Shown here piece after piece: positions 35,281 through 47,649 of a stretch of 64,000 nucleotides of DNA. Location of the stretch: positions 18,374,501 through 18,438,500 of the forward strand of contig NC_053415.1 of assembly GCF_016859285.1 (NCBI RefSeq), written 5' to 3'. This DNA comes from Xiphias gladius (lineage: Eukaryota; Chordata; Actinopteri; Istiophoriformes; Xiphiidae). The notes beneath the pieces are model-generated. The model did not search any database and was not told the origin of the DNA. It worked only from the letters and a program-made list of their open reading frames with translations. The translations under genes and the position numbers were made by a program. Numbering within the stretch: the first letter of the stretch is position 1; every line of letters starts with the position of its first letter.

Positions 35281-38200
35281 GAGTTTAGTTTATTGTATTT
35301 GCATATAGAGCAGGAGAGGGGAGAGAGATCGTCACAAGTGGTCACTCGAGAAGCATGTGGAGACGCATTCCAGTTCCAGGTGTGATCTGTCGTACTCAGA
35401 GCTGTCCATCTGTAATCAGATCACCCAAGAGTCATGTTAATGGCAGGTATGAACAGGGCCTTGAGTATGACAATCGTGTTCTCTGTACAGCTGCCGTAAA
35501 TAAATGTAGCATTTCATACATTCATAAAGAAAAAAAAACATTGCCTCTGAACATAAGCCAGCCGATGGTAACATTACTACCACAACGTGGGAAAACTGAT
35601 TAGTTTTATATCAACTTAATTTTCTAGGAGACAGGGTTGCCATTTCATATCAAGCCAAATTAAAGCAGAATTTTTGCCCTTTAATGCAAACAAACACAGC
35701 CCCCCCAAACTAGGGGGTGATCAAACGAGAGCCAATCGCCGATCATCTTGATTCTAGCCAAAACAGAACAACTCCACACAATGCGAAGGAACTTTAAACA
35801 AAATGGAGGACCGCTGCAGTGTCCAGCTTTTCCAATTCTCTCCAATGTGTCTTTGACGAGCTACTGGGACCTAAAAAAGAGGAATGACGTGTGGAAACAA
35901 TTCACTGACATTATTGTTGTGTCCGGCAGAAACAGAACAGAAAAAAACTGTCCCGAGAATGTGAATTACGTGCTCAACACAACTCACCCCCAGAAATACA
36001 GATTCACTAGACGCACAGATTCAAGTTTAACATTGTACAGACATTCATAGCTATATTGGTAGTAGCCGTCTCAAACTTTGTATAGCTAACTGCAGACATT
36101 TCTAATTTCGAAGGCTTTCAAACACGCACAAACACTCTCACATGCACACAGAGGCAGAGAGAAGAAATAAAGGGGCATAACTTTAACCTATGACAAGGCT
36201 TTATTGGTTGCAGTGTTTGACTTCCCATCCTTGAAGATATGTCCTGCAGACCCAGCAACTCACCTTGTGTCATCAGACTGGCCCCAAGCGCTAACACCAC
36301 ACAAGCAGGATCAGAGATGACCTTGGCATGCTCACAGTGAAAACACAGCCTACTTCAGCGTCTCTCTTTGATGTACATTATCAAAGACCTTTTTCCTCCT
36401 CTCCTCCCTGGACCAAAGGCTACTATTGTTTTTGTTGTTGTTATTGATATTGTTTTCCACCCTTATAACACAAAGCAGTCTGACCATGACTCTGATGCTA
36501 ATGTGGAGGTGGAGAGGGTGTTTTAATGAGCTGAAGAGTAGATCAGAGGGGCTCAGGGGGGTTAGAGAGGGGGAATGGGTAGCAGTGAACATCAAAACAC
36601 ATATCCAGGACTTGTTCTTTTCACCAGCCATGACCTTTCAACACCAGCTAGAAGATGTAACATGGAAATGAATTTGTACTGCAAAACAATATAGAAAACA
36701 ATATAAAAATAAAACCAGCTGAAAGGGTGTTAAACAATGAAAAAAAATAACTTTAGGACAAGACATCATTTACTATGGCCACCATTAATATCGATAATCC
36801 AATCAATAGCTGTTCCTGCCTGGAATAGATGGTAGTGTATGAGAAATAGAGTAGTATTTGAAATAGCACGTTACAGTTAATATATTTCAATGGCATCTAT
36901 GTGATCTGTGGATTGGCTCACAAGGCCAAAGTAAATCTGCACAAATTTTTGCGTCAAGTTCAAACTTTGACACACAAGTTCTCAGTGTTGACCAATAGCA
37001 AGTCATTTTGACACTCCTGACCTTTCAGGGAATGGAGAGTTATACAATCCAAAATGGAAGCAACTTTCGTAGCTTGTTAGCTTTCATTCAACTTTTATTG
37101 AACCCCTCCTCTGTCAGTATAAAGTGCTTCAAAAAAGAGGAATGGTTTGCAGACAGTTATGAGAAATAGGTTGAGGGTACAATTACCTCTTTTGAATAAA
37201 CTGTGTGAACTTTTTGTCCCATTACCAACCAAATAACTGACTGCTGACAAATTTGCTGTCTCTGAGAGCTTTTTCTTCCTCTTTCAGTAACTCTATTGAA
37301 TGAAATTATGTTCAGTCCTGAGAACTAAATTCCAGTTGGCATAAAAAGTCCAGTGAAGAGAACATAGAAGGAAGCTCAGAGAGCCATTACAACTGACTAG
37401 TGCTAGTATGTTCCTGGCTAGCCAGTGTGTTAGCACTTAGTTTCCCAGGCATAGCTAGCCCTGGCACTACATCACCGAAGCTGTTTACCCATATGAACTC
37501 TGGTCAATGTTCGGAGAATCAGGTCCGGACATTGTCTGAAGAAAAAGTTGCTCTTTCACACATGTAGCACGCAACAGGAGTCAGATGCGTTCTCACCTAC
37601 TGGAAATACTCCGTTTGGTTGAGGCAAGTGGTGGCACCTGGGTAAAGCATAAAGGAAGCATGAAATAACCTTTGTATTCCTCTGGTTTCACGACAATAAC
37701 TTGCTCTACTCACACATGCGCTCAATCGGACATTACAAAGACTTTGTACTAGGGCTGGCAGGGTAAAGTCCGTTTAATGTGTGGTCTGACTGATTTGGAC
37801 GTTTGCGTTCTCACATACAGCTCCTCTGGTTAATGTATAGACAGGTTCAGGGTTGCAGTTCATGTGTGAAAGCATTATACAATTCTAGAGGCACATATTT
37901 TGCAATTAATTTTGCCACTAAGAAATTTCATTTAAAAACCTGGAAGTTGCTGAGAAATCAGAGGAAGCAATGTGTATATAATAAATCTCATCAGCACAGG
38001 GTTGAGCTCTCCTGCCACTGATCCAAAGATGGATTACCAATTGACCAAAGAGGGCAATTGACCTAGCTGGGTCCCCAGAACTCCTGGGGCCCAAAAAAGT
38101 CCAGGATCTCTGTGGTTCAACTGTTTTGTGCTCATTTAATTGAAAAAAGTGTTTGTAAATATGCACCTCTAAAGCACAATAACAACTGACATGATAAGGA

Positions 38201-40599
38201 CTTTAAGGTCCATCCTACTTAATTACCTTATCTTGGCACCTTGATTTGAGGAGAATTCCAGAGACTCAATACTGTGTCAAGGAGGTTATGCTTCACCTGT
38301 GTCTGTTTGTTGGTTTGTTTGTTTGTTGCAGATCTGGTTAAAGAGGCGAATCCAGGAATTTTTTTTTTTTTTATCATTTTCCTTAACAAAACAAGTTTTC
38401 GTCAATATTTGGCCTTGGCAGATCTATGCCCTCTACTGAGTGCCATTCTAGTTTTATTTTTGTGGTTATATGTTGCCTATTACTAAAATAATGGGTTTTA
38501 TTCAAATTACCATAGAGAAAATATGGGTGTTATTCCAACATAGGAAAAATTGTACACATATCACAGAGTTGGAAGCACACGACGGTTAAAAGGGGACCAG
38601 AAGCTAATTTTTTCCCACAGGCTCCAGCAGGTTAATCCGACCATGCACAGTCTTGCCTAACCTGGTCTTTGGTACATTTAAGTATATTCCGAAGCGGCAA
38701 GTTAAGTAAACAAGAAGCACTCTTCCCTAATGTTCCCACAAGAACAAAAGTATGCAGAAGGCACAAAAGAACAAAACTAAACTAAAACAAAACTACGTCT
38801 AAAGTCTTCATTCATAAACAAATAGACACCCGGCTTGATTCAAACTGTCTGTGCAGATTGTTTTAATACCTAACAAGCAAATCTTACAGAAATAATTTCA
38901 ACAAGGACTGTGACAGTTATGTAAAAATTGGACAAAAGCTTTGAAGGAGACTACAATAGGTAAATCTGAACTGAATGGGATGTCTGAACATTTAGAGCTC
39001 CTTGTTACATAAGAACATTTTATTGTTGCTATGTTTTGTTAAAGAAGACTGAAAGTTACTTCAGACAGCTGCTTTCTACAGTTGATCCAACCAACAATTA
39101 TTTCTTTGCCGATGCAAAACTTGAGAGTCTGCAACTTCTAATATGCTTCTGTTAGCATGCTCCAACAGTGCTCCCAACTTTTTGGAGCTATTTTTCCTGA
39201 AATGTACAGTTAATACTGTAGAAGTATTAAGTGAGATTACTGCAGGTGAGGCTGTCTCACAACAGCCAGACATGACCCCCATCGTCCTGCAGACTGAGAT
39301 CTTTTTGTCTGAGCTCCCGCTGTGATGAAAGTTTATGAGCAACAGTCTGTATAATGAGATGATACAAGAAAACACCTACCAGCACTGATGATTGTTTATC
39401 TCCATAATCGTTCTTAGTTAGGAATTGATGCCCCAACACCAACACCTGGCTCCAATTAATTTAAAGATAAAGTATCCTTGGGAAATCTTACGTTCACCTT
39501 CTAAAAGCTGATTACAGAGCTGGTTGGTTCGAAATCTGTGTCATAAACCTCATCTGGAGACAAAACACATTGTCATGCCACACTTTGAAAACATGTTTTA
39601 CTTTTGCAACATGTCACGTAATTCAAAAGCAGATTTTTTTTTTCTTTTTTTTTTGTAATTTAAACACCAAATAACATTTAATGAGACTTTTTACATAATT
39701 TAAGTAAAACACTAACTAACACTAATATTTGTATGGCTACACCCTCAACCCTCCATATTTTTCCTGCAGTTTTGTAACAGGTAAGGCAAGTGTGGTATTA
39801 TTTTTTCTTTACATTCAGTAAAATTCTATGTACCACACTGACTCAAAAACCAGGTTGTGGTTGATTGTGTGTATAGCGCTTTTTGAATGTCTCATAGAAA
39901 TCAGGAAACCAATAACAACTTACAATTTTCTCAAACTCTTTTTGATTTTGTTTAATAAATCACTGAACGTGTACAGAGGGTTTGTGCTCAAGCAACTGAA
40001 TTGCAGTTTGTACACATACAGTAAATTTCATGGTTTTACCAATTAATTCTGATCTTGTTTTGCACATTAAAGAGTCGACAAACATCAGCATCTAACAGGC
40101 TACATCAAAGTACACTACTTTGACCCTCGGAGGCTGCTGTAAGTCTTCAGCTGCCATCATGTTCTCCATCTTGAAATCTGCATGCAGCAGATAATCTCCG
40201 GATGAATTATTGATGAGGACCATTAAATAGACATATACTGGATACCCATTCCTGTTATGAAACATTCAACCATGTTTAGTTGTAAGTATTCATTGTCATT
40301 TGGACTTCTACAGTACTTTTTTATCAACACTACATGCAAGATGATGCAAGAATATCAAAATGCAAAGCGCAATCGATGTAATGTTCAATAGGACATAACT
40401 CCTGCCTAGTAAAGTCACAAAGATTCATGTTCAGCAGCTTGAACTCTAGAAAAATGTTCTTTCCTGTGGATAAATCAGCTGTTCTTAATCAAACTATTGC
40501 ATCCACTCCAGAGTGAATTTCAGAAAACAGGTCCAGTGTGGGCCAGAGCCAGAGAGTCTTCAGAGTCTGCAGTCATGCTAGTGACTCTGTGAAGTTGTA
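35281..40599. other. Gene-desert sequence, no gene seen
   Basis: Contains a perfect octamer ATTTGCAT (35297-35304), repeat-like words at about 35350-35430 and 37590-37830, and a stretch at about 38020-38110 resembling the repeat at 46300-46560. The open frames (for example 35748-36050) have no recognisable domain. No RNA gene was seen. Confidence 0.4.
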
Positions 40600-41345
40600 C
40601 TTAAACACAGCGGCACTTTGAGCTTAATGCTAGTATCGGCATGCTAACCAGCTCACAATGCAAAAATGCTGATATTTAGCAGGTGTTCACCATCTTAGTT
40701 TAGCATGTTAGTATGCTAACTCTTGCTAATTAGCAGTTAATGGGGTTGTTGTTAGTGTTGCAGGTATTGCCAAAACAAAATGTTGACCTGATGAATTAGG
40801 TGACTGAAATTTCAGAGGGATCACCTATTAATCACAAGAGGGACATGAGTGTCTGTATCGAATTTTATGGCAATCCAATGTTAACCAAGTTAACCACATA
40901 CTGGCACTAGAGAAAAGGTCAGGGAACAGCCAGAGAACGTGGGATTCATCCTCTGAGAACCAAGAATATGCAAAATCTGTTGTCCCTCCATCTAGTGGAT
41001 GTTGAGATGTTTACCTGAAAAATGGAAAAATCTGCTTGCTTGCGCTAGAGGAAAAGTCAGAGAATCACCAAAACCGTTCAAAGGATTCATCCTCTGGGCA
41101 CCATGTATATATGTACCAAATTTCAAAGTAACCAATTTCAAAGTTCACTTAAAACCACAAACGTGAACCTCGTTGTGGAAAAGTCAGGGGATCACCACAG
41201 TTAGTAAGATTCATCATCTTGGGATCATGAATGTCCGCAAAATTTCATGGCGATCCATCCAGTAATTGCTGAGAATTTCAGTCAGGAACAAAGTGGCAGA
41301 CAGACCGATCCATGACTATGCCATCCACAGACTTACAGCGTGGGT
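40600..41345 (+). repeat. Dispersed fish repeat with internal degenerate copies
   Basis: Begins 'gagcttaatgctagtatcggcatgctaacc' and continues through 'aatttcagagggatcacc'. It then has three degenerate copies of a unit with 'agtcag-gatcacc', 'attcatc-tctgg', 'catgaatgtc' and 'aatttcatggcgatccatcc', near 40850-40990, 41050-41135 and 41185-41290. It ends with 'agacagaccgatcc'. This is a widespread teleost repeat. Another, more partial copy is at 161-412. Class unknown to me. Confidence 0.65.
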
Positions 41346-41579
41346 ATAATTTCTGAACTGATGTAAATACAAAGCATTTTCACTAGTATAGTGCGACTTT
41401 AACAAACACATTTTCTCTCAGCTGTCCTGTTATTGTGTTGGAAAAGCAATAGAAAAAGGGAATTTATCAATAGTCTCAGAGTCTCAAAACCAGGTTAGAG
41501 TTCAATACAGAGAGCAAAGTGTACTCGAACAAGGCAGATGGGAGGAAGAAAAAGAAAAGAGTTGTTTACCTTTCCTCCC

Positions 41580-41790
41580 CTTCTGGATGGAGGGGGATTC
41601 ATTAGCTGCTGTGTAAATCAATCTGGTTCTCCTTAAAGGCCTGTCAATTTAGCCCTGATGTCTGGCAGCCTGACATCACTCACTGGATATTTAACTTGAA
41701 AGCCAATTAATCATCATGATTAATTCACTCACAAACCACATGGAACTGTTTGACTTTACCGTATGGAATAAGAGGCAAATTCTCTGGACT
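41580..41790. promoter_or_regulatory. Candidate conserved non-coding element
   Basis: Unique-looking, complex sequence with homeodomain-type cores (GATTCATTAGC, AGCCAATTAATCATCATGATTAATTC). No repeats and no coding potential. It is one of several such blocks upstream of pou3f3. Conservation not tested. Confidence 0.25.
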
Positions 41791-42169
41791 TGAAAAGAGG
41801 GAGAAATGAGAATGATTGAAAGTCTCACAGCTCCATTCACTCTTGATCAACCTCTCAGTACGCAGTTTCAGCTGCTCCACACTCCTCTCCGTACCAACAT
41901 TGAAACCAGAAACCTAAAGCTCCAACTTTTTCACCTCAAACATGTCTATGCACTTATACTAACGCAACTATGGTCCATGATTATAGAATGATGCTTGTAA
42001 TTGGGGTCGCTCTTAAAATCTATAATTTTGGCACAGGCTTGAGCTGTGAATATACATGTAAATTTGCTCGCACATATAATGAAGTAACACCACAGTGTAG
42101 AAAAGCAGCAATATTTGACACTGCTTACCATGTGCAGCCAGGCTAATATTTTCAGAGCTCAACTTAATA

Positions 42170-42720
42170 TTTCCTCCTCTTTGTCAGAAAAAGAAAATGA
42201 GCAATCACACATTAGGAAAGCGGAGTGTGAATATGTATTCTATTCAGCCTTTTATCATTATCTTTCAAAGTCTCAGCCGAGGTAATGGAAATTACCTGAA
42301 CTGTATGCAGAGTTATAGGAAAAGGAGGTTCTGCTATCAGCAAATGAAAAGATGATTTCCCTTCTCCTCAATCATCCATCATTATTTCCACTGCTAATTC
42401 ACTGAAGCGTGGGGAAATTCAATACATACTTTAAACTCAATACTTTAGTGAACTTTGTGTGGTCTTATAGCAGCATTTAACACGATTTTACAGTCAAGCT
42501 GGGGATCCCACAATAATAACAACTAAAGAACAATCCCAAAATGCAATTCCAAATTTAGTCTCACATTTGTCCTCCGCTGAATCTTTCAATGCGATTGGCC
42601 AAAGCTGACTCAACAAAATAATGAAGTCAAAGGCTGAATGATTCATGACAGCCACTGGCTGACTGATGGCTTCCTGCATACTCTACTTGGGCAGCAGATC
42701 AATCATTCAATCAATCATTA
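42170..42720. promoter_or_regulatory. Candidate conserved non-coding element
   Basis: A complex, repeat-free stretch with cores such as TTATCATTATC, GGTAATGGAAATTACC (near 42281, a short palindrome), TGCTAATTCAC and CAATCATTCAATC. It has the feel of a developmental enhancer in a transcription-factor gene desert. Inference only. Confidence 0.25.
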
Positions 42721-43734
42721 CAGTACTGATCCATTCAGAGAAAATTCTTTAGCTGTTGTCATATTACTTTTGAAGCAGCAAACGATCACTTTCTTTGTAG
42801 AGTCCAAGCGTAGAGGCTGACACCTCTGCTTCCAGACTCAACACATTTCACTCTGTCCTCACACTTATGCCAAACGCTAAGGCTTCTTTGCGTGCCTGAG
42901 CATCTGTTAAACACATGCCACAACTTTGAATTATGCCTGAGATACACATGCTGGTGGGGCTGGACACTTTTCCAACCATTCCTAAGATTGTACTGAGATG
43001 TACTGTGGAAGCTTTAGATGTCAATGGGATATTATTGGTGGAATTTAATGCTTTAAAGAATAAAGCTGGTGATATTTAATATTTTTCTCACTGTAAAACA
43101 TTTGACCAAAGACCAAACAAACAATTAATTTTTCCTGCTATCAAGAAGCCAAAGCTTGATATATATCTTATTCCTCTGTCCCTAATAAATGTTGTCCAGA
43201 AACATTTAAGAGCATATAAATGAGCCACAGTGTTGAACTGACTGAAAAATACTTTTATTACAATGAAGACAAACACTGTAGTTTATTTTGAGTCAATCCC
43301 ACTTAAACCAGCCTGCTGCTGTACTGCAACAACTCACTTCCCTTCCAAATGTGTGCTAATCTGCGGCAGAAAGTATTCCCGCATAACTGCACAATTTAGT
43401 CCTGTTAGACTAATGTTTACTAAAAACTAGAGTTCCCAGCTGTTTTAGGAAATTTCTGAGCCATTTAAAAAAAAAAAAAAAAACCAATAGATTTGGTCAT
43501 TGATTTTAAAATCAATGGGCTTTGGGGTGAGTGCCATAGACAGGGTAGGGATTGGGAAGTCAGAAAGAACAGCCATGTCTCCTAAAAATAATGTTTATTT
43601 ACAACTAAACTACAATAGCAAATTTTTACAGGAAACATAACTGCAACCGGATTACATTTTCTATTAGCGTAATTAGAATATTTTGTTAATTTACGTATTT
43701 TGCAGGTCACAAATATGATGGCTATGAATGTATC

Positions 43735-44010
43735 AGTAAGATGTTAGCCGACAATGTATTTGTTTTCTGCCAAAATATCTGATTCTCCAGTACAGTATCC
43801 TTTTGTAGTGACTGCAGCCTTATTAAACTTTTAAATTTAGGCACTCATAGCATTTGGTTAAGGTTAGCAAAAGACTGTAGTTAATACTGAAAAAGATCAC
43901 AGTGACTTCAGATACAGTGTGCTTATTCACATTTAACCTAAACCACAATCTTTCCATAACCCTAACCAAAACGCTTACATTGCCTAAACCCAACCACAGA
44001 TGGGACCGTA
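43735..44010 (+). repeat. Dispersed palindromic fish repeat, copy 2
   Basis: Shares with 34715-34930 'tagtgactgcag-cttattaaac', 'ttaggcactcatagca', 'aatctttccataaccctaacc' and 'cattgcctaaaccc'. This copy keeps a central segment with 'gatcacagtgacttcagat'. Confidence 0.6.
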
Positions 44011-44299
44011 ACTGAAGTTTAGTTGTATATAATTTTAATTTCTAGAAAACTGGGCTGGAAACAACTGAAAGACGGACTAACACATTGTTGTTTTTGATTT
44101 TTTAATGAGACATTCAGAAAAATATGGAATTATACCAGCTTTATCCTTCAATATCCGTGCAGTGTAGCAGACTCACTGTAAATATCAACTGAAGTTGAGA
44201 ACTTCATTTGAGCTCCGTAATCTTGTAAGTAACAAGGGGCAAAAAGTCTTTGGTAACCTCAGAGTTTTTTCAAGACGTATGAATCAAAAGTAAAAACAA

Positions 44300-44600
44300 A
44301 ATCTGCAAATCAAGTCATTTTTATTCATGTACAGTAACCCAACATCCTAAATTACAAATTTGCCTCGAAGAGCTTTACAATCTGTACAGCATACGACCCC
44401 TTCTATCCTTAAAATCTCAAATCAGGTAAGAAGACCCTCCCAAAAACTAAAATAAAATGTAAAAGGTAAAATAAAAACCTACAAAAGATAATAAAGGAAG
44501 ATGCCTCAGAAAGAGAACAGAGGAAGGATCCCTTCTACAGGGTGGACAGACATGGCAGCAGATGTTGCATGTAGCCTACAGAATATACTGAAGTAACAAT
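44300..44600 (+). repeat. Dispersed fish repeat, copy 1 ('aatttgcctc' family)
   Basis: Has the ordered words 'tttttattcatgtac', 'aaattacaaatttgcctcgaagagctttacaatctgtacagcatacgacccc' (in parts), 'aatcaggtaagaaga' and 'aacagaggaaggatcccttct', then 'ggacagacatg'. A second copy is at 47200-47380. The family is common in fish. Confidence 0.65.
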
Positions 44601-44814
44601 AGTAAATGACAATATTATAGCTTGATTGCTGACATATATGAAGAATATTTTCTGGGAGGATGTCGAGTAACCTCCAGGTGGTGAGAACACAGACTACACA
44701 AATGCACAGGAGACAAAAACCCCTTGAGTGTTCAGAATTCTGAAAGATGTTGATCAATCACATTAGAGCTCTTTTAATTAACTGATCCACCTCTCTTGAT
44801 AGACAGCAACCCCC

Positions 44815-44818
<4 letters not shown>

Positions 44819-44852
<34 letters not shown>
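44819..44852. repeat. (CA)n microsatellite
   Basis: About 17 CA units. Confidence 0.95.
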
Positions 44853-44856
<4 letters not shown>

Positions 44857-44929
44857 CCACCACCACATGCAACCTCCCACTGAGCCAAACTCTGCACCTA
44901 AATGTCCGCCACGCAAGCCCGAACCTCTA

Positions 44930-45200
44930 TTTGAAGAGCAGGACATGAAAGCAACTGCGGACCCTCCGTGTGGGCTTGTATCGGATCTTAATTAAAAAGC
45001 CTTGCATATTATTTGCTGTAACAAAGGGAAATTTGGGGGTTCATTTAAATCCAATTAGGCCTGTGCTGATGCCTCAGGAGATGAGAGAGTAATTGCTGTT
45101 TGAACACGAAGGTCTTTGTTCTGGGCTCCAGTAGATTGATAAAGGCAATAAGCACACAATATGGAGCAACTGGAGATGGGACAGGGCTGTGAACTTACAG
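44930..45200. promoter_or_regulatory. Candidate conserved non-coding element
   Basis: Complex unique-looking sequence with CTTAATTAAAAAGCC, AACAAAGGG (Sox/TCF-like, 45022), CCAATTAGG and GAGTAATTGC. The block is bounded by a CA microsatellite and AT-rich spacer. No coding potential. Conservation not tested. Confidence 0.3.
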
Positions 45201-45571
45201 TATGAAGACTTTAACACACCAGGACCACATAGCAAGACAATTAGCAGTATGGAAATTGTTCCTTGGTTTGTTCTGAAAAAATATGTGATTGAGCCCCCTG
45301 TGCTACAAGGTGTTACTGAGAAGATCAGTTGAGTTAATTGCTTCAGTCATTATTGCCTCATACCACATGCAGAGAGCCTTACCATAATCAAAATGCAGAC
45401 TGTTACTGTATAATTTCACTAACTGAAATAAATTTCCTCTTATAATGTGGCTATCATCTATTTTTTTCCTCACTGATTCATCCACTATTAAAGTCATCAC
45501 TGATTAATGAGAGGCTCAGGTGTTCCCTCCAATTGGACAAGCTGGGTGGTGGTAGTGATCAATAACCCCCC

Positions 45572-45621
45572 CCACACACACACACACACACACACACACA
45601 ACAACATACACACACACATGA

Positions 45622-45670
<49 letters not shown>

Positions 45671-45685
45671 AACATACACACACAC

Positions 45686-45721
<36 letters not shown>

Positions 45722-45742
45722 TCACACACACTCACACACATT
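45572..45742. repeat. Compound (CA)n microsatellite
   Basis: CA tracts interrupted by ACAACATACA, ATGATC, CCAACATA, ACGC and ACGATC. At about 170 bases it is the longest microsatellite array here. Frames read through it are artefacts. Confidence 0.95.
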
Positions 45743-46299
45743 GCTGGAAAACAGAGATTGCTGAACAGAGAGGGAGAAGCTTGCCTTGTCTTTAGTACAC
45801 TGATTCAACAGTGCATCCTGACTGGCCATGACCTCTCACCTTTAACCTACCTGAGGGTCATTTGATTGTGTCTGGTTTAGTCTGGTACCACCACACCACA
45901 CCACAACGAGAAAAGGAAAGGGATATTTGATGGGTTCATGTCATTACTGTAAATCATATCAGAGTTTAGGGAACTTTAACCCAACATTAAAGGAATAGCT
46001 TTTTTTTTGAGAGTTAGATGAGATGATCAGTACCAGTCTCAGGTCTCAACCCTGCCTCTTAAAAATTCCGTATAGATATTACTACATATTATTATTATTA
46101 TTACTAAATATTATACTGTATTACTAAATTGTTTTCCAAATTACGTTGTGGTAGCAAGCTTAATTACTGGCTGGATTACTGTACGTCTAGAGGCAACATC
46201 TTTGTGGATGAATGAAGTGCTACATTTATCAATTGCACTGAAGCTGCTAGAAGGGTGGGAGTACAAAGCACAGGACTGTGGCACTTGCATCCTGACTCC

Positions 46300-46560
46300 C
46301 GTCCTTGGATAGGTTTGAGCATGGATGGATTACCGAATGGCACAGGCCCAGGGGAGGCCGAGAGGTCAGGGCTCAAAATTACCATAAAGAGACACAAAAA
46401 AACAAGAGATTGACAATTGACAAAAAAGAGAACCAAAATAATCACAGGGACTCAAAGTGACCATGGAGAGATACAAAACTACAATGAACCTCCTTGAACA
46501 TCATTCTGTGTCCCTTTCAGTCTGGGTTGGGAGCCTCAGGGGCCCATTTTCTCATAATCC
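46300..46560 (-). repeat. Dispersed fish repeat ('agagacacaaaa' family)
   Basis: Contains 'ggattaccgaatggcacaggccca', repeated 'aaagagacacaaaa'-like words, and 'agcctcaggggcccatttt' at the far end. A weaker relative is at about 38020-38110. Family name unknown to me. Confidence 0.45.
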
Positions 46561-46589
46561 ATTCATGGAATTACGGAACAAAAGCACAG

Positions 46590-46835
46590 GAAAAGATTGT
46601 GGTTTTGGTTAAACATTAATAAAAAACATTGTAGAGAAGTCATTGTGAATGTTTTCTGTATTAAACCAGACCACGACCTTTCCCAAACCTTAACTAAGTG
46701 CTGTGAGTGCCTAAACATAACCAATAAAAAGTTTAACAATGTTGTTGTCACTACAAGTGGATATTGTTCTGCAAGATCAGAGATTTTGGCGAAAACAAAA
46801 TAAAATTTGTTGTCGATGAACATTTTGAACAGATA
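46590..46835 (-). repeat. Dispersed palindromic fish repeat, copy 3 (inverted)
   Basis: On the minus strand it reads 'gcagaacaatatccacttgt', 'agtgacaacaac-ttgttaaac', 'ggttatgtttaggcactcaca' and 'ttaaggtttgggaaaggtcgtgg'. These are the same ordered words as in copies 1 and 2. Confidence 0.6.
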
Positions 46836-47132
46836 CATTCAGTATCAACATTTTTGCAACTTGCCAGATTTGTTAATTAATAAAAATGTCTCATCATGTG
46901 AATACAAAACGTAATCCACTCTGCATTATGTTTCCTTCAAAATTTATTTGCTGTTGCAAATTAGTTGTATACGAACATAAATTATAGATAACAGGGTTAA
47001 GCCAGTTAACTTAATTTAGCAAAGAGTGAAAACAGGTGCAAACAGCTAGCATGATGAAGATTCATAAATGTCTGTGTGTGTCAATTCTTAATTCCCTGCT
47101 CGTTATATAGTAAACATGAATACTGTTAAAAC

Positions 47133-47182
47133 TGAAATATCACACTGACAAAAGTATTCAGACCCTTTGCTATGACACTATA
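47133..47182 (+). mobile_element. Tc1-like fragment
   Basis: About 50 bases ('aaaactgaaatatcacactgacaaaagtattcagaccctttgctatgacac') match 7328-7379 at all but two positions. This is the part of the Tc1-like element just inside the left terminal repeat. No other piece of the element is nearby. Confidence 0.8.
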
Positions 47183-47199
47183 TTGGTAACTCTATTGGT

Positions 47200-47380
47200 T
47201 TTAATGCAGTGGCTGAGCAGTGTATATAGCCAAATATCACAAATCCAAAATTTGCCTCAAGAGACTTCACAATCTGTACGGTATACAACGCTCTCTATTC
47301 TCAGTTCGGACAAGGAAAAACTTCCCCCAAAAACCCTTTAACAGGGGGGGAAAAAAACCTTGAATTTAGGGCAATTTTCA
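47200..47380 (+). repeat. Dispersed fish repeat, copy 2 ('aatttgcctc' family)
   Basis: 'tatatagccaaatatcacaaat', 'aaaatttgcctcaagagactt', 'acaatctgtacggtatacaac' and 'ggacaaggaaaaacttccccc' match the order in 44300-44600. Confidence 0.65.
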
Positions 47381-47649
47381 TCTTTTTTGAATAATCCTCC
47401 ACTGTGGTATATTAACACAAAGGTAGTAGAAGCTGCCTGATGCTGTGATCTTTCACCTCTCCGTCTGTGCTTGTGTATGAGTGTTTAATGCAGGCTCATG
47501 TAATTAAATTACCCGATCAATACAACAGAGCAGCTAGTAACCTTATAACCGATTCTTAAGTCGACAGAAAACATTCTTACTTTGTCCCTCTTCCCTTCTG
47601 TGCCCCCCACCCCCCACCAATCCCCCACCCACCCCCGTCCCTCAGGTTT

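Noticed and set aside
35748..36050. 100-codon plus-strand frame
   Set aside because: No recognisable domain, no splice signals, AT-rich desert context.
45507..45764. Thr/His and Cys/Val repeat peptides on both strands
   Set aside because: Translations of the CA microsatellite.
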